DNA of 64,000 bases from an uncultured Collinsella sp. Lineage in GTDB: Bacteria; Actinomycetota; Coriobacteriia; Coriobacteriales; Coriobacteriaceae. Shown here piece by piece: positions 33,282-40,655 of this stretch. Under the pieces are notes generated by a model. The model was not told the DNA's origin, did no database searches, and saw only the letters and a program-made list of their open reading frames with translations. Every line of letters begins with the position of its first letter. The stretch's first letter is position 1. Location: contig CATYSO010000008.1 in the NCBI GenBank assembly GCA_958412345.1, positions 1 through 64,000 on the forward strand, read 5' to 3'. The translations under genes and the position numbers were made by a program.

Positions 33282-34013
33282 ATGCTTACCAAACTCCTCT
33301 GCGAATTCGGCGCAACGGCCCTCATGATCATCTTTGGCGTGGGCGTGCACTGCGATACCGTGCTCAAGGGCACCAAGTATCAGGGCTCCGGCCATATGTT
33401 TGCCATCACCACCTGGTCTTTTGGCATCTCGGTCTGCTTGTTTGTCTTTGGCGGTGCCGTGTGCATGAACCCGGCTATGGTTCTTGCCCAGTGCATCGTC
33501 GGCCTGGTGCCGTGGAGCAGCTGCATCCCCTTCATGATTGCCGATATGCTCGGCGGCTTTGTGGGTGCCGTAATCGCTTGGTTGATGTATGCCGATGAGT
33601 TCAAGGCTTCCGAGGGCGTCGTCGACCCCATTGCTCAGCGCAACATCTTCTCGACCAACCCCACCACCGAGGGCACGAACTATGCTCGTAACTTCTTCTG
33701 CGAGGCTATCTGCACCTTTGTGTTCATCAGCGCTATCCTTGCTGCCGCTAGCCGCGCCGGCGAGAACGTTCTGATGCTCGCAATCTGCGTCGGCCTGATC
33801 GTTTGGGCCGTTGGCATGGGCATGGGCGGCATCACTGGCTTCGCCATGAACCAGGCTCGTGACCTTGGTCCTCGCATGGCCTATCAGGTGCTGCCGATTA
33901 AGAACAAGGCTGACAACAACTGGAAGTACGGCCTGCTTGTTCCTGGCATCGCTCCGTTTGTCGGTGCCGCTCTGGCCGCGCTGTTTGTGCATGGTTTCTT
34001 GGGCATGTTCTAG
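33282..34013 (+). CDS. larD: MIP-family channel, LarD-like (lactic acid channel)
   Basis: This 243-residue aquaglyceroporin-fold channel has six hydrophobic helices. The first pore motif is NPA (CMNPAMVLA); the second is NQA (FAMNQARDLGPR) instead of NPA. Its place directly after larA matches LarD, which lets lactic acid cross the membrane in Lactiplantibacillus plantarum. A glycerol facilitator is the alternative, since MIP substrates are hard to tell apart by sequence. An unusual SNP-TTEGTNYARNF loop lies between helices 3 and 4. Element D follows the stop. Confidence 0.85.
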   Translation: MLTKLLCEFGATALMIIFGVGVHCDTVLKGTKYQGSGHMFAITTWSFGISVCLFVFGGAVCMNPAMVLAQCIVGLVPWSSCIPFMIADMLGGFVGAVIAWLMYADEFKASEGVVDPIAQRNIFSTNPTTEGTNYARNFFCEAICTFVFISAILAAASRAGENVLMLAICVGLIVWAVGMGMGGITGFAMNQARDLGPRMAYQVLPIKNKADNNWKYGLLVPGIAPFVGAALAALFVHGFLGMF

Positions 34014-34039
34014 TCCAAGGCTACATAGTTGTCCGCCGT

Positions 34040-34154
34040 CCGCATGGGGTAACTTCCCAGCGCGTCCTCGGACATGAAAGAACCCCCGCTGCGCACTTCG
34101 TGCGGCGGGGGTTCTTTCGTCCTGCGGAATGCGCTGGGAAGTTACCCCATGCGG
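34040..34154. repeat. Structured element D with bidirectional terminator (right of larA-larD)
   Basis: The outer arms 34040-34063 and 34131-34154 are a perfect 24-bp inverted repeat. Core strings GCGTCCTCGGACATGAA (34062-34078) and TTCGTCCTGCGGAATGC (34116-34132) match element C at 15/17 and 16/17. The centre is a strong GAAAGAACCCCCGC / GCGGGGGTTCTTTC hairpin that can stop both larD and the convergent tetR transcript. The remaining gap to 34353 shows nothing else. Confidence 0.8.
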
Positions 34155-34353
34155 CCAGCTGCGGGATTTTAGTCGCGTTGGAACAAGCAACCCAACGTAT
34201 ATATCTGAATATGGATGGGAGGGGCTTGCTGCTGGTAGGGGCGTTGGGTAGCTGTTGACACTTTGGGATGCGTGGCGTCTTGAGTCGGAGCGGAACTTTG
34301 GAATGGGATCCGCAATTTGGGGTGGGGCTTCCACTTTGGGAAGGGATAGTTAC

Positions 34354-34893
34354 TTAGTTAAAGAGAGGCTTAATGGCTGATAGGTAGTCTTTGGCTACGT
34401 CCTCTTTTGGGGCTTGAAAGTTGTGCCATGCCCACCATTGGACCATTCCTACGAAGCTTGAGGCTATGTGGTGTAGTAGGAAACTGCGGTCCATGGTGCC
34501 GGCGGGGCCGTTTGGGTCGGTAGGGACGGTTTCGGCTGCGCGCGACATGATGGTCTTGCGTAAGCAGTCGGCGAAGACGCGTGAGCCGGCGCCGGCTACG
34601 AGGGCTCGAACGCCCTGGCGGCGCTCCCAGAGATTGTTGAGGATATGCTCGACCTGAACGAGTGGGTCATCGAGGGGCGTGCCGTCATCGTCGAGGGCGT
34701 GGGTGCAGATGTCGCTCACGAGTTCGGACAGTAGGTCATCTTTGCTCTTGAAGAGGCCGTAGAACGTGGCCCGACCCACATGGGCGCGAGCGATAATGTC
34801 GCCGACGGTGATCTTGCCGTAGTCCTCTTCGCGCAGCAGCTCGGAGAACGCCGCGACGATGGCAGCGCGGCTTTTTGCCTTGCGGGCATCCAT
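34354..34893 (-). CDS. TetR/AcrR-family transcriptional regulator
   Basis: This 179-residue protein has an N-terminal helix-turn-helix (ITVGDIIARAHVGRATFYGLF, residues about 27-47) and a helical ligand domain with SFVGMVQWWAWHNF near the C-terminus. It is the last gene of larB-larC-tetR: the larC stop is only 2 bp before its ATG. It may control the lar genes, possibly through the inverted repeat at 36652-36683. That is inference, as the known lactobacillar regulator LarR is of the Crp family instead. Confidence 0.88.
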   Translation of the reverse strand: MDARKAKSRAAIVAAFSELLREEDYGKITVGDIIARAHVGRATFYGLFKSKDDLLSELVSDICTHALDDDGTPLDDPLVQVEHILNNLWERRQGVRALVAGAGSRVFADCLRKTIMSRAAETVPTDPNGPAGTMDRSFLLHHIASSFVGMVQWWAWHNFQAPKEDVAKDYLSAIKPLFN

Positions 34894-34895
34894 GG

Positions 34896-35813
34896 CTATG
34901 CGTCCGCGTGAACGAGCAGGCAGCGGAGCGCACCGGAGCAGCCCTCGTAGGGGCGCTTACCAGCGCCGTAGCCGACGGCCTCGATGCGGTAGCGGGCCGG
35001 CAGGTGCTCGGACGTGCGCAGTGCGGCGACGATGGCGGCGCCCGTGGGCGTCACGAGCTCGCCGGCGACCGGTGCGGGCGTGAGGGCGATATTGCCTGCT
35101 TGGCATAGGTTGACGACGGCGGGCACCGGGATGGGCATAAGGCCGTGGGCGCAACGGATGGTTCCGCGGCCCTCGGAGAGCGACTCGACCACGATGTCCT
35201 CGATGCCCAGGTCATCGAGGCAGATGGCGACGGAGCAGACGTCGACGATGGAGTCGACGGCGCCCACCTCGTGGAACATGACGGTCTCGGGCGTTTTGCC
35301 GTGGGCCTTGGCCTCGGCGGCGGCGAGCGCGGTAAAGATGGCGAGCGCGCGACGCTTGGCGCCATCGCTTAGCTGCGAGCCATCGATGATGGCGGTAACG
35401 TCCGCCAAAGAACGGTGGTGATGGTGGTGGGCGTGATGATGGTCCTCGTGGCCATGGTCGTGGGCCTCGTGTTCGTGCTCGTGGCAGTGCTCGTGTTCGT
35501 GCTCGCCATGATCATGATGGTGGTGCTCATGCTCGTGCGTGTGCTCTGCAGCTGCTTCGTTGCCGTAGAGCCAGGCCATATCGTGATCGTGGTTCTCGAG
35601 CTCCTCTGCAAGCTGAACATCGAAATCGCAGGCGTCGATGCCATGCTTGTTTACGCGTGTGACGGCGATCGAAAAGCCGTCGACCGGCAGCGTGGCGAGC
35701 TGTTCGCGCAGGTGCTCCTCGCTGGCGCCTAGGTCGAGCAGGGCCGCGACGGTCATATCGCCGCTGATGCCCGAGGTGCCGTCGATGATAAGCGTGTGCT
35801 GATGATTGGACAT
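34896..35813 (-). CDS. larC: LarC1-type nickel insertion protein, histidine-rich, lacking LarC2 part
   Basis: LarC inserts nickel into the pyridinium cofactor of lactate racemase. This 305-residue protein starts with the family motif IIDGTSGISGDMTVAALLDLGA and has the conserved HEVGAVDSIVDV and VTPTGAAIVAAL segments. Residues about 90-137 form a very His-rich stretch, presumably storing nickel. It stops at CSGALRCLLVHADA, where LarC1 ends. The C-terminal LarC2 domain, supplied in lactobacilli by a programmed frameshift, is not encoded downstream because tetR begins 2 bp later. Operon partner of larB (10-bp gap). Confidence 0.9.
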   Translation of the reverse strand: MSNHQHTLIIDGTSGISGDMTVAALLDLGASEEHLREQLATLPVDGFSIAVTRVNKHGIDACDFDVQLAEELENHDHDMAWLYGNEAAAEHTHEHEHHHHDHGEHEHEHCHEHEHEAHDHGHEDHHHAHHHHHRSLADVTAIIDGSQLSDGAKRRALAIFTALAAAEAKAHGKTPETVMFHEVGAVDSIVDVCSVAICLDDLGIEDIVVESLSEGRGTIRCAHGLMPIPVPAVVNLCQAGNIALTPAPVAGELVTPTGAAIVAALRTSEHLPARYRIEAVGYGAGKRPYEGCSGALRCLLVHADA

Positions 35814-35823
35814 GAAATGCTCC

Positions 35824-36606
35824 TTAACGGGCGCAGGGCGTGCCGGCGCTCAGATGATTGATAAGACTTGCCTGGTAGGCGGCACCAAAGCCGTTGTCGA
35901 TATTGACGACCGAAACGCCGCTGGCGCAGGAGTTGAGCATGGCGAGCAGCGCGGCTACGCCACCAAAACTCGCGCCGTAACCCACGCTGGTGGGAACGGC
36001 TATGACCGGACAGCTTACCAGGCCGCCGACAACGCTCGCCAGTGCGCCCTCCATGCCGGCGATGGCGATGACCACCTGCGCCTGAGCAAGCTCCTCGGCA
36101 TGCGCGAGTAGGCGGTGCAGGCCGGCGACACCTACGTCGTAGAGGCGGTCGACCTCGTTGCCATAGAACTCGGCCGTCAACGCGGCTTCTTCGGCGACGG
36201 GCAGGTCGCTCGTGCCGGCGCAGGCGACGACGATGCGTCCGTTGCCGGTAGGGGAGGGCTTGCCGCCCACGAGGGCGAGCTGTGCGTCCGGGACATATCC
36301 CAGGTCGATGCCGTTGCCAAGAAGCTCAGCGGTGCGCGCGGCTTTTTCGGCATCCAGGCGCGTGACCAGGATGCGCTCCTGGCCGGCATCGCGCAGTGCT
36401 TCGATAATGGCGGCAATCTGATCGGCGGTTTTACCGGCCCCGTAGACAACCTCGCCGGCTCCCTGGCGCACCCCGCGCGAAAGATCGAGCTGCGCAAAGC
36501 CCAAATCGGCGGTCGGAGCCGTCTGGATGCGCGTGAGGGCGTCGGCAGGGGTGACTGCTCCGCCGGCAACATCGCTCAGCAATTGCTCAAGATCTCGCTT
36601 ATCCAT
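35824..36606 (-). CDS. larB: LarB, pyridinium carboxylase/hydrolase of nickel-pincer cofactor synthesis
   Basis: LarB carboxylates nicotinic acid adenine dinucleotide and hydrolyses the phosphoanhydride, the first step of the lactate racemase cofactor. It has 260 residues. The AIR-carboxylase-like C-terminal half is clear: CAGTSDLPVAEEAALTAEFYG, GMEGALASVVGGL and VPTSVGYGASFGG. The start is ATG 36606 with AAGGGA six bases upstream; the longer frame to 36639 has none. It is the first gene of larB-larC-tetR, with a palindromic operator upstream. larE, the sulphur donor, is not in the window. Confidence 0.93.
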   Translation of the reverse strand: MDKRDLEQLLSDVAGGAVTPADALTRIQTAPTADLGFAQLDLSRGVRQGAGEVVYGAGKTADQIAAIIEALRDAGQERILVTRLDAEKAARTAELLGNGIDLGYVPDAQLALVGGKPSPTGNGRIVVACAGTSDLPVAEEAALTAEFYGNEVDRLYDVGVAGLHRLLAHAEELAQAQVVIAIAGMEGALASVVGGLVSCPVIAVPTSVGYGASFGGVAALLAMLNSCASGVSVVNIDNGFGAAYQASLINHLSAGTPCAR

Positions 36607-36651
36607 ATATGTTCCCTTCGACGGCGCAAAGTCTAGCACTCAAAGGGTATA

Positions 36652-36683
36652 TTTCCGAACACTAAGACAAAATTGTTCGGAAA
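36652..36683 (-). promoter_or_regulatory. Operator-like inverted repeat upstream of larB
   Basis: TTTCCGAACA (36652-36661) and TGTTCGGAAA (36674-36683) are perfect 10-bp arms around 12 bp, 46 bp upstream of the larB start, in the gap after serB. Size and place suit a TetR-type or other dimeric regulator. Confidence 0.6.
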
Positions 36684-36720
36684 CTATAGGACAGACTGAT
36701 TCAATTGTTAGACGGATCGA

Positions 36721-37356
36721 CTAGTCGCGCAGGATGATGTCCATGGCGAGCATCAGATTGCGCTCGTCGATGGTAAACGGGGCGGCCTCGCGCGTCTTGG
36801 GCTTGGCACAAAACGCGATGCCCGTGCCTGCGGCCTGGATCATGGGGATGTCGTTGGCGCCGTCGCCGATCGCGACCGTATGGGCCATGTCGACGCCGCA
36901 CTCGACTGCCCAGTCCAGCAGCTGGATAAGCTTGGACTCCTTGGTCACGATGTCTGCCGCCAGCTTACCCGTGAGCTTGCCGTCCACGACCTCCAGGCGG
37001 TTAGCCAGGCAAAAGTCGATGCCCGCGGCGGCCACGATCTTATCGGCGACCTCGTGAAAGCCGCCGCTTACCACGCCGACCTTCCAGCCCTTGCTGTGCG
37101 CCGAACGCACAAGCTCCAGCGCGCCGGGGGTAAACGTCACGCGCTCAAAGGTGCGCTCGAACACGCTCTCGTCCAAGCCGGCAAGCAGCCCCACGCGCTC
37201 CTCGAGCGCCTGCTTAAAGTCGAGCTCGCCGCGCATGGCGCGCTCAGTGATCTGCGCCACTTGCTCGCCTACGCCGGCCTCCTCGCCCAACAGGTCGATG
37301 ACCTCCTGGTTGATGAGCGTGGAGTCGATATCCATAACGATGAGGCGTGCAGTCAT
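36721..37356 (-). CDS. serB: Phosphoserine phosphatase SerB (HAD superfamily)
   Basis: This enzyme performs the last step of serine synthesis, hydrolysing phosphoserine. The 211-residue HAD-fold protein has the nucleophile motif MDIDSTLI (DxDST), motif II VGVVSGGFHEVAD and motif III with GDGANDIPMIQAAGTGIAF, as in SerB and lacking the N-terminal ACT domain of some homologues. I start it at ATG 37356 (AAAGG upstream) rather than further out at 37452, where the extra residues are unlike the family. It is transcribed on the minus strand, with larB downstream; the operator between them suggests separate control. Confidence 0.93.
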   Translation of the reverse strand: MTARLIVMDIDSTLINQEVIDLLGEEAGVGEQVAQITERAMRGELDFKQALEERVGLLAGLDESVFERTFERVTFTPGALELVRSAHSKGWKVGVVSGGFHEVADKIVAAAGIDFCLANRLEVVDGKLTGKLAADIVTKESKLIQLLDWAVECGVDMAHTVAIGDGANDIPMIQAAGTGIAFCAKPKTREAAPFTIDERNLMLAMDIILRD

Positions 37357-37611
37357 GGCGGGCCTTTCCGAGTGCTGTTTTATTGGGCATATTGTCGCAC
37401 GTGACGAGCGCGGGCGGGTGCCACGGCGCGTCAATTGTTTCGTCTCCGTCAAGTCTTTGGGCAGGAGCTACTTTTTCGCGGCACATCGACGCGGGTGCGA
37501 TAAGATAGAACGCCATGTCTGGCTGCGCGGTTTACGCAGGCCGGGCAAATCTGTACGACGCCGCCCGGAACGACACGGGGCGGCACAGATCCATAAAGGA
37601 GGATCACTGGT

Positions 37612-39399
37612 ATGAGCCAGACCCGTCCCATCGACGAGCATTCCATGCACACCCGTACCTGCGGCGAGCTTCGCCGCGAGAACGTGGGCGAAGAGGTCAC
37701 CCTCACCGGTTGGGTGAGCCGTCGCCGCGACCACGGCGGCCTTATCTTCTGCGACCTTCGCGACCGCGAGGGCATCACGCAGCTCACCTTCGACCCCGAG
37801 CACTCCGACGGCGACGCCTTTAAGATCGCCGAGACTATGCGTCCCGAGTGGCCCATCAAGATCCATGGCGTCGTGCGCGCCCGTGGCGAGGAGACCACCA
37901 ACACCAAGCTCGCGACCGGCGAGATCGAGGTCCTGACCGATCATGCCGAGGTGCTCAACACTTCCGTCACCCCGCCGTTCCAGATCGAGGACGGCATCGA
38001 GACCAGCGAGGACACCCGCCTGCGCTATCGCTATCTGGACCTCCGTCGTCCCGAGATGATGGCTAACCTCAGGCTGCGCTCCGACTTTACCTTTGCCATT
38101 CGCGAGGCGCTGCACAACCGTGAGTTCATGGAGGTCGAGACGCCCTCCCTGTTCAAGTCCACGCCCGAGGGCGCCCGCGACTTCATCGTCCCCAGCCGCA
38201 TCCAGCCGGGCAACTTCTACGCCCTGCCGCAGTCCCCGCAGCTCCTGAAGCAGCTGCTCATGGTCGGTGGCGTCGAGCGCTACTATCAGGTCGCCAAGTG
38301 CTTCCGCGACGAGGACTTGCGTGCCGACCGTCAGCCCGAGTTCACCCAGGTCGATATCGAGATGTCCTTCGTGGACCAGAACGACGTCATGAGCGCGCTC
38401 GAAGAGGTCCTGTCCGATGCTTTCGGCCGCATGGGTGTCGAGATGCCCACGCCGCTGCGTCGCATGGACTACTGGGAGGCCATGGACACCTATGGCTCCG
38501 ACAAGCCCGATACCCGCTACGGCATGCACTTGGTCGACCTGACCGACGTGTTCGCCAACTCCAAGTTCAAGGTCTTTGCGACCGCCGCGAACGAGGAGGG
38601 TTCCGTCGTCAAGGCCATCAACGCCAAGGGCGCCGGTGCCTGGGCCCGTGCCAAGATCGATAAGCTCGCCGGCGTGGCTTCCACGTTTGGCGCCAAGGGT
38701 CTGGCCTGGATCGCCTTCCGCGAGGACGGCTCCATCAACAGCCCCATCGTCAAGTTCTTCTCGGACGAGGAGATGGCTGCTCTGCGCGAGCGCATGGACG
38801 TCGAGCCCGGCGACCTTGTGATGTTCGCCGCTGGCCCGCGCCTGCTCTCCGACGAGATCCTGGGCGGCATGCGTTCGCACATGGCCAACGCGCTCGAGAT
38901 CAAGCGCGAGGGTCACGACTTCCTGTGGGTTGTCAACTTCCCGCTGTTCCACTGGGACGAGGACCGCAAGGCCTACGCCGCCGAGCACCAGCCCTTCACC
39001 CTGCCGACCGAGACCGACATCGCCAAGATCGAGGCCGATCCGCTGGCAGCCGGTTCGTGCACCTACGACTTTGTCATGGACGGCTTTGAGGCCGGCGGCG
39101 GTGGTATGCGTATCCACAATGCCGAGATGCAGATGTCCATGCTCAAGCTTCTGGGCTTTACCGAGGAGCGCGCCGAGTCGCAGTTCGGCTTCCTCATGGA
39201 GGCCCTCAAGTTTGGTGCGCCCCCGATGGGCGGCTTTGCTCTGGGCCTGGACCGCGTGTGCATGCTGCTCACCGGCTCCGACTCCATCCGCGACGTCATG
39301 GCGTTCCCCAAGACGGCCAGCGGCTCCGACCTCATGTCGGGCGCTCCGAGTGCCGTTTCCGGCGCCCAGCTTAAGGACGTCAGCCTGCGCTTGATGTAG
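37612..39399 (+). CDS. aspS: Aspartyl-tRNA synthetase, bacterial type
   Basis: This class IIb synthetase charges tRNA-Asp. It has 595 residues in the usual order: an N-terminal OB-fold anticodon-binding domain (LTGWVSRRRDHGGLIFCDLRDR), catalytic motif 2 with CFRDEDLRADRQPEFTQVDIE, the bacterial GAD insertion (about residues 290-420), and motif 3 GFALGLDRVCMLL. GGAGGATC precedes the ATG. Whether it also charges tRNA-Asn cannot be decided here; that depends on gatCAB elsewhere. Monocistronic, with a strong terminator at 39424-39457. Confidence 0.97.
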   Translation: MSQTRPIDEHSMHTRTCGELRRENVGEEVTLTGWVSRRRDHGGLIFCDLRDREGITQLTFDPEHSDGDAFKIAETMRPEWPIKIHGVVRARGEETTNTKLATGEIEVLTDHAEVLNTSVTPPFQIEDGIETSEDTRLRYRYLDLRRPEMMANLRLRSDFTFAIREALHNREFMEVETPSLFKSTPEGARDFIVPSRIQPGNFYALPQSPQLLKQLLMVGGVERYYQVAKCFRDEDLRADRQPEFTQVDIEMSFVDQNDVMSALEEVLSDAFGRMGVEMPTPLRRMDYWEAMDTYGSDKPDTRYGMHLVDLTDVFANSKFKVFATAANEEGSVVKAINAKGAGAWARAKIDKLAGVASTFGAKGLAWIAFREDGSINSPIVKFFSDEEMAALRERMDVEPGDLVMFAAGPRLLSDEILGGMRSHMANALEIKREGHDFLWVVNFPLFHWDEDRKAYAAEHQPFTLPTETDIAKIEADPLAAGSCTYDFVMDGFEAGGGGMRIHNAEMQMSMLKLLGFTEERAESQFGFLMEALKFGAPPMGGFALGLDRVCMLLTGSDSIRDVMAFPKTASGSDLMSGAPSAVSGAQLKDVSLRLM

Positions 39400-39423
39400 G
39401 CAAGCGGCTACCTATTGCCTGTA

Positions 39424-39457
39424 ACGAGGGAAGGACGTGTGCCTTCCCTCGTTTTTT
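39424..39457 (+). terminator. Terminator of aspS
   Basis: ACGAGGGAAGG / CCTTCCCTCGT forms an 11-bp stem followed by six T, 25 bp after the stop codon. Confidence 0.9.
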
Positions 39458-39542
39458 GTGGGACGGGGGTGCGCCGGTAACGTACAATAACTACCACGTG
39501 GCTGGGTTTGCCGGCCGAATGTGCGACGTCGTGGGAGGGGAC

Positions 39543-39791
39543 ATGGTCGAGTTTACAAAGACGATTAAAGATCCGTTGGGATTGCATGCCCGCCCGGTTG
39601 CGCTGCTCTATGACATTATTGCCAAGCATCGTAGCAACGTATCGGTCAGCATCGGCGATCGCCATACCGACGGCCGCGATGTGATGGGGCTCATGGCTCT
39701 CTACGGCGAATGCGGCGAGGATATCGTCTTTCGCGTTTCGGGCGTAGACGAGGCTTCCTGCGTCACGTCGATCAGAAACCTCTCGCTTTAA
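39543..39791 (+). CDS. HPr-like phosphocarrier protein with Asp at position 46
   Basis: This 82-residue protein has the HPr fold. GLHARPV contains the phosphoacceptor His15. The regulatory segment reads DGRDVMGLMAL, where a typical Gram-positive HPr has KSIMGVMSL. The residue at position 46, normally the serine phosphorylated by HPr kinase, is therefore aspartate. The C-terminus is about five residues shorter than usual. GGGAGGGG precedes the ATG. No enzyme I gene is adjacent. It could be the general PTS carrier or a specialised paralogue, so I leave out a gene symbol. Confidence 0.88.
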   Translation: MVEFTKTIKDPLGLHARPVALLYDIIAKHRSNVSVSIGDRHTDGRDVMGLMALYGECGEDIVFRVSGVDEASCVTSIRNLSL

Positions 39792-39845
39792 CCGCAATAA
39801 TGTGGCAAAGGGGCAGCTCCCTTTGTTGCATAAATTGGTATGACA

Positions 39846-39883
39846 AGGCACCGCAAAGAGATGGTCTTTGCGGTGCCTCTTTT
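39846..39883 (+). terminator. Terminator of the HPr-like gene
   Basis: AGGCACCGCAAAGA / TCTTTGCGGTGCCT forms a perfect 14-bp stem followed by CTTTTG. Confidence 0.88.
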
Positions 39884-39930
39884 GTTTCGTATAGGAAACT
39901 TTTTCGAAAACTGAATGAGGACCCTTTCCA

Positions 39931-39984
39931 AAAAGTTAACCACGTGTTAGTTTACTAAAGCGAACATAGACGTGGTTAACTTTT
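39931..39984 (+). promoter_or_regulatory. Nested palindromic operator upstream of feoA
   Basis: The perfect 15-bp arms 39931-39945 and 39970-39984 (AAAAGTTAACCACGT type) surround a second palindrome, TTAGTTTACTAA (39947-39958). They lie 45-95 bp before the first feoA. An iron or oxygen regulator is likely. Confidence 0.6.
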
Positions 39985-40027
39985 ACCGCGTCGATGTTGA
40001 GGACGAACCGACGTTAGGAGCTCACTC

Positions 40028-40270
40028 ATGTCTTGCGGACCGCAGATGCCGGCTATGCCGCTTTCGATGGTAAAGGCGGGCGAAACCGTGCGCGTGTCTC
40101 GTGTAAAGGGCAATGAGGACATGAAGCACCACCTCAAGGACCTCGGCTTTGTCGAGGGCAGCGAGATCCACGTGGTGAGCTCGAGTGGCGCCAACATCAT
40201 CGTCACGGTGCTGGGCGCACGCTTTGGCATCGATTCCAAGGTTGCCATGCACATCATGACCGTCGGTTAG
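40028..40270 (+). CDS. feoA: Ferrous iron transport protein A (first copy)
   Basis: This 80-residue cytoplasmic SH3-like protein supports FeoB in iron(II) uptake. It shows the FeoA pattern MKHHLKDLGFVEGSEIHVVS and a closing beta-rich VLGARFGIDSKVAMHI. The N-terminus is slightly longer than in the second copy and carries CGPQMP. GGAG lies before the ATG. It is the first gene of feoA-feoA-feoB plus the Cys-rich protein, downstream of a nested palindromic operator. Confidence 0.92.
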   Translation: MSCGPQMPAMPLSMVKAGETVRVSRVKGNEDMKHHLKDLGFVEGSEIHVVSSSGANIIVTVLGARFGIDSKVAMHIMTVG

Positions 40271-40308
40271 TCCGCAGCATTCTGTAAAACTGAAAGGGGG
40301 ACAAGTAA

Positions 40309-40530
40309 ATGAAGACGTTGGGTGACGTTAAGGTGGGCGAGAGCTCTACCATCGTCAAGCTTCACGGTGAGGGCGCGCTGCGCCGCCACCTCATGGACCT
40401 GGGGCTCATCAAGGGCACTTCGTTCAAGGTCGTAAAGGTTGCACCGCTCGGTGATCCGGTCGAGATCAACGTGCGCGGCTACGAGCTTTCCATCCGTAAG
40501 GAGGAGGCCGCCGTCGTCGAGGTCCAGTAA
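40309..40530 (+). CDS. feoA: Ferrous iron transport protein A (second copy)
   Basis: This second FeoA-type SH3-like protein has 73 residues. It matches the family at ALRRHLMDLGLIKGTSFKVV and DPVEINVRGYELSIRKEEA. GAAAGGGGG precedes the ATG, 38 bp after the first copy. Two feoA genes in front of feoB are seen in several anaerobes, where the two products may form a mixed assembly. Confidence 0.93.
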   Translation: MKTLGDVKVGESSTIVKLHGEGALRRHLMDLGLIKGTSFKVVKVAPLGDPVEINVRGYELSIRKEEAAVVEVQ

Positions 40531-40561
40531 GGGATCTTTGCGCGGTTATTTCTGCAGATAA

Positions 40562-40581
40562 AGTTAGGTTTTTCTAACTTA
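40562..40581 (+). promoter_or_regulatory. DtxR/IdeR-like iron box upstream of feoB
   Basis: AAGTTAG-GTTTTT-CTAACTT is a perfect 7-bp inverted repeat that resembles the DtxR/IdeR consensus (TTAGG...CCTAA type). It lies 75 bp before feoB, within the operon, suggesting a second iron-controlled promoter. Confidence 0.6.
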
Positions 40582-40655
40582 AACTTGCAACGTTGAAGCA
40601 CATTATCCAGCCCGCGCGGAGAAAGCAGCGCAGGCACACAAGGAAGAAGGATTGA

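Noticed and set aside
34354..34896. Programmed frameshift producing LarC1-LarC2
   Set aside because: All three minus-strand frames downstream of larC were considered. The sequence encodes a complete TetR regulator starting 2 bp later, and no LarC2-like motif is present.
37453..37611. T-box or riboswitch before aspS
   Set aside because: The leader is short, with only a short GC inverted repeat and no known aptamer motif.
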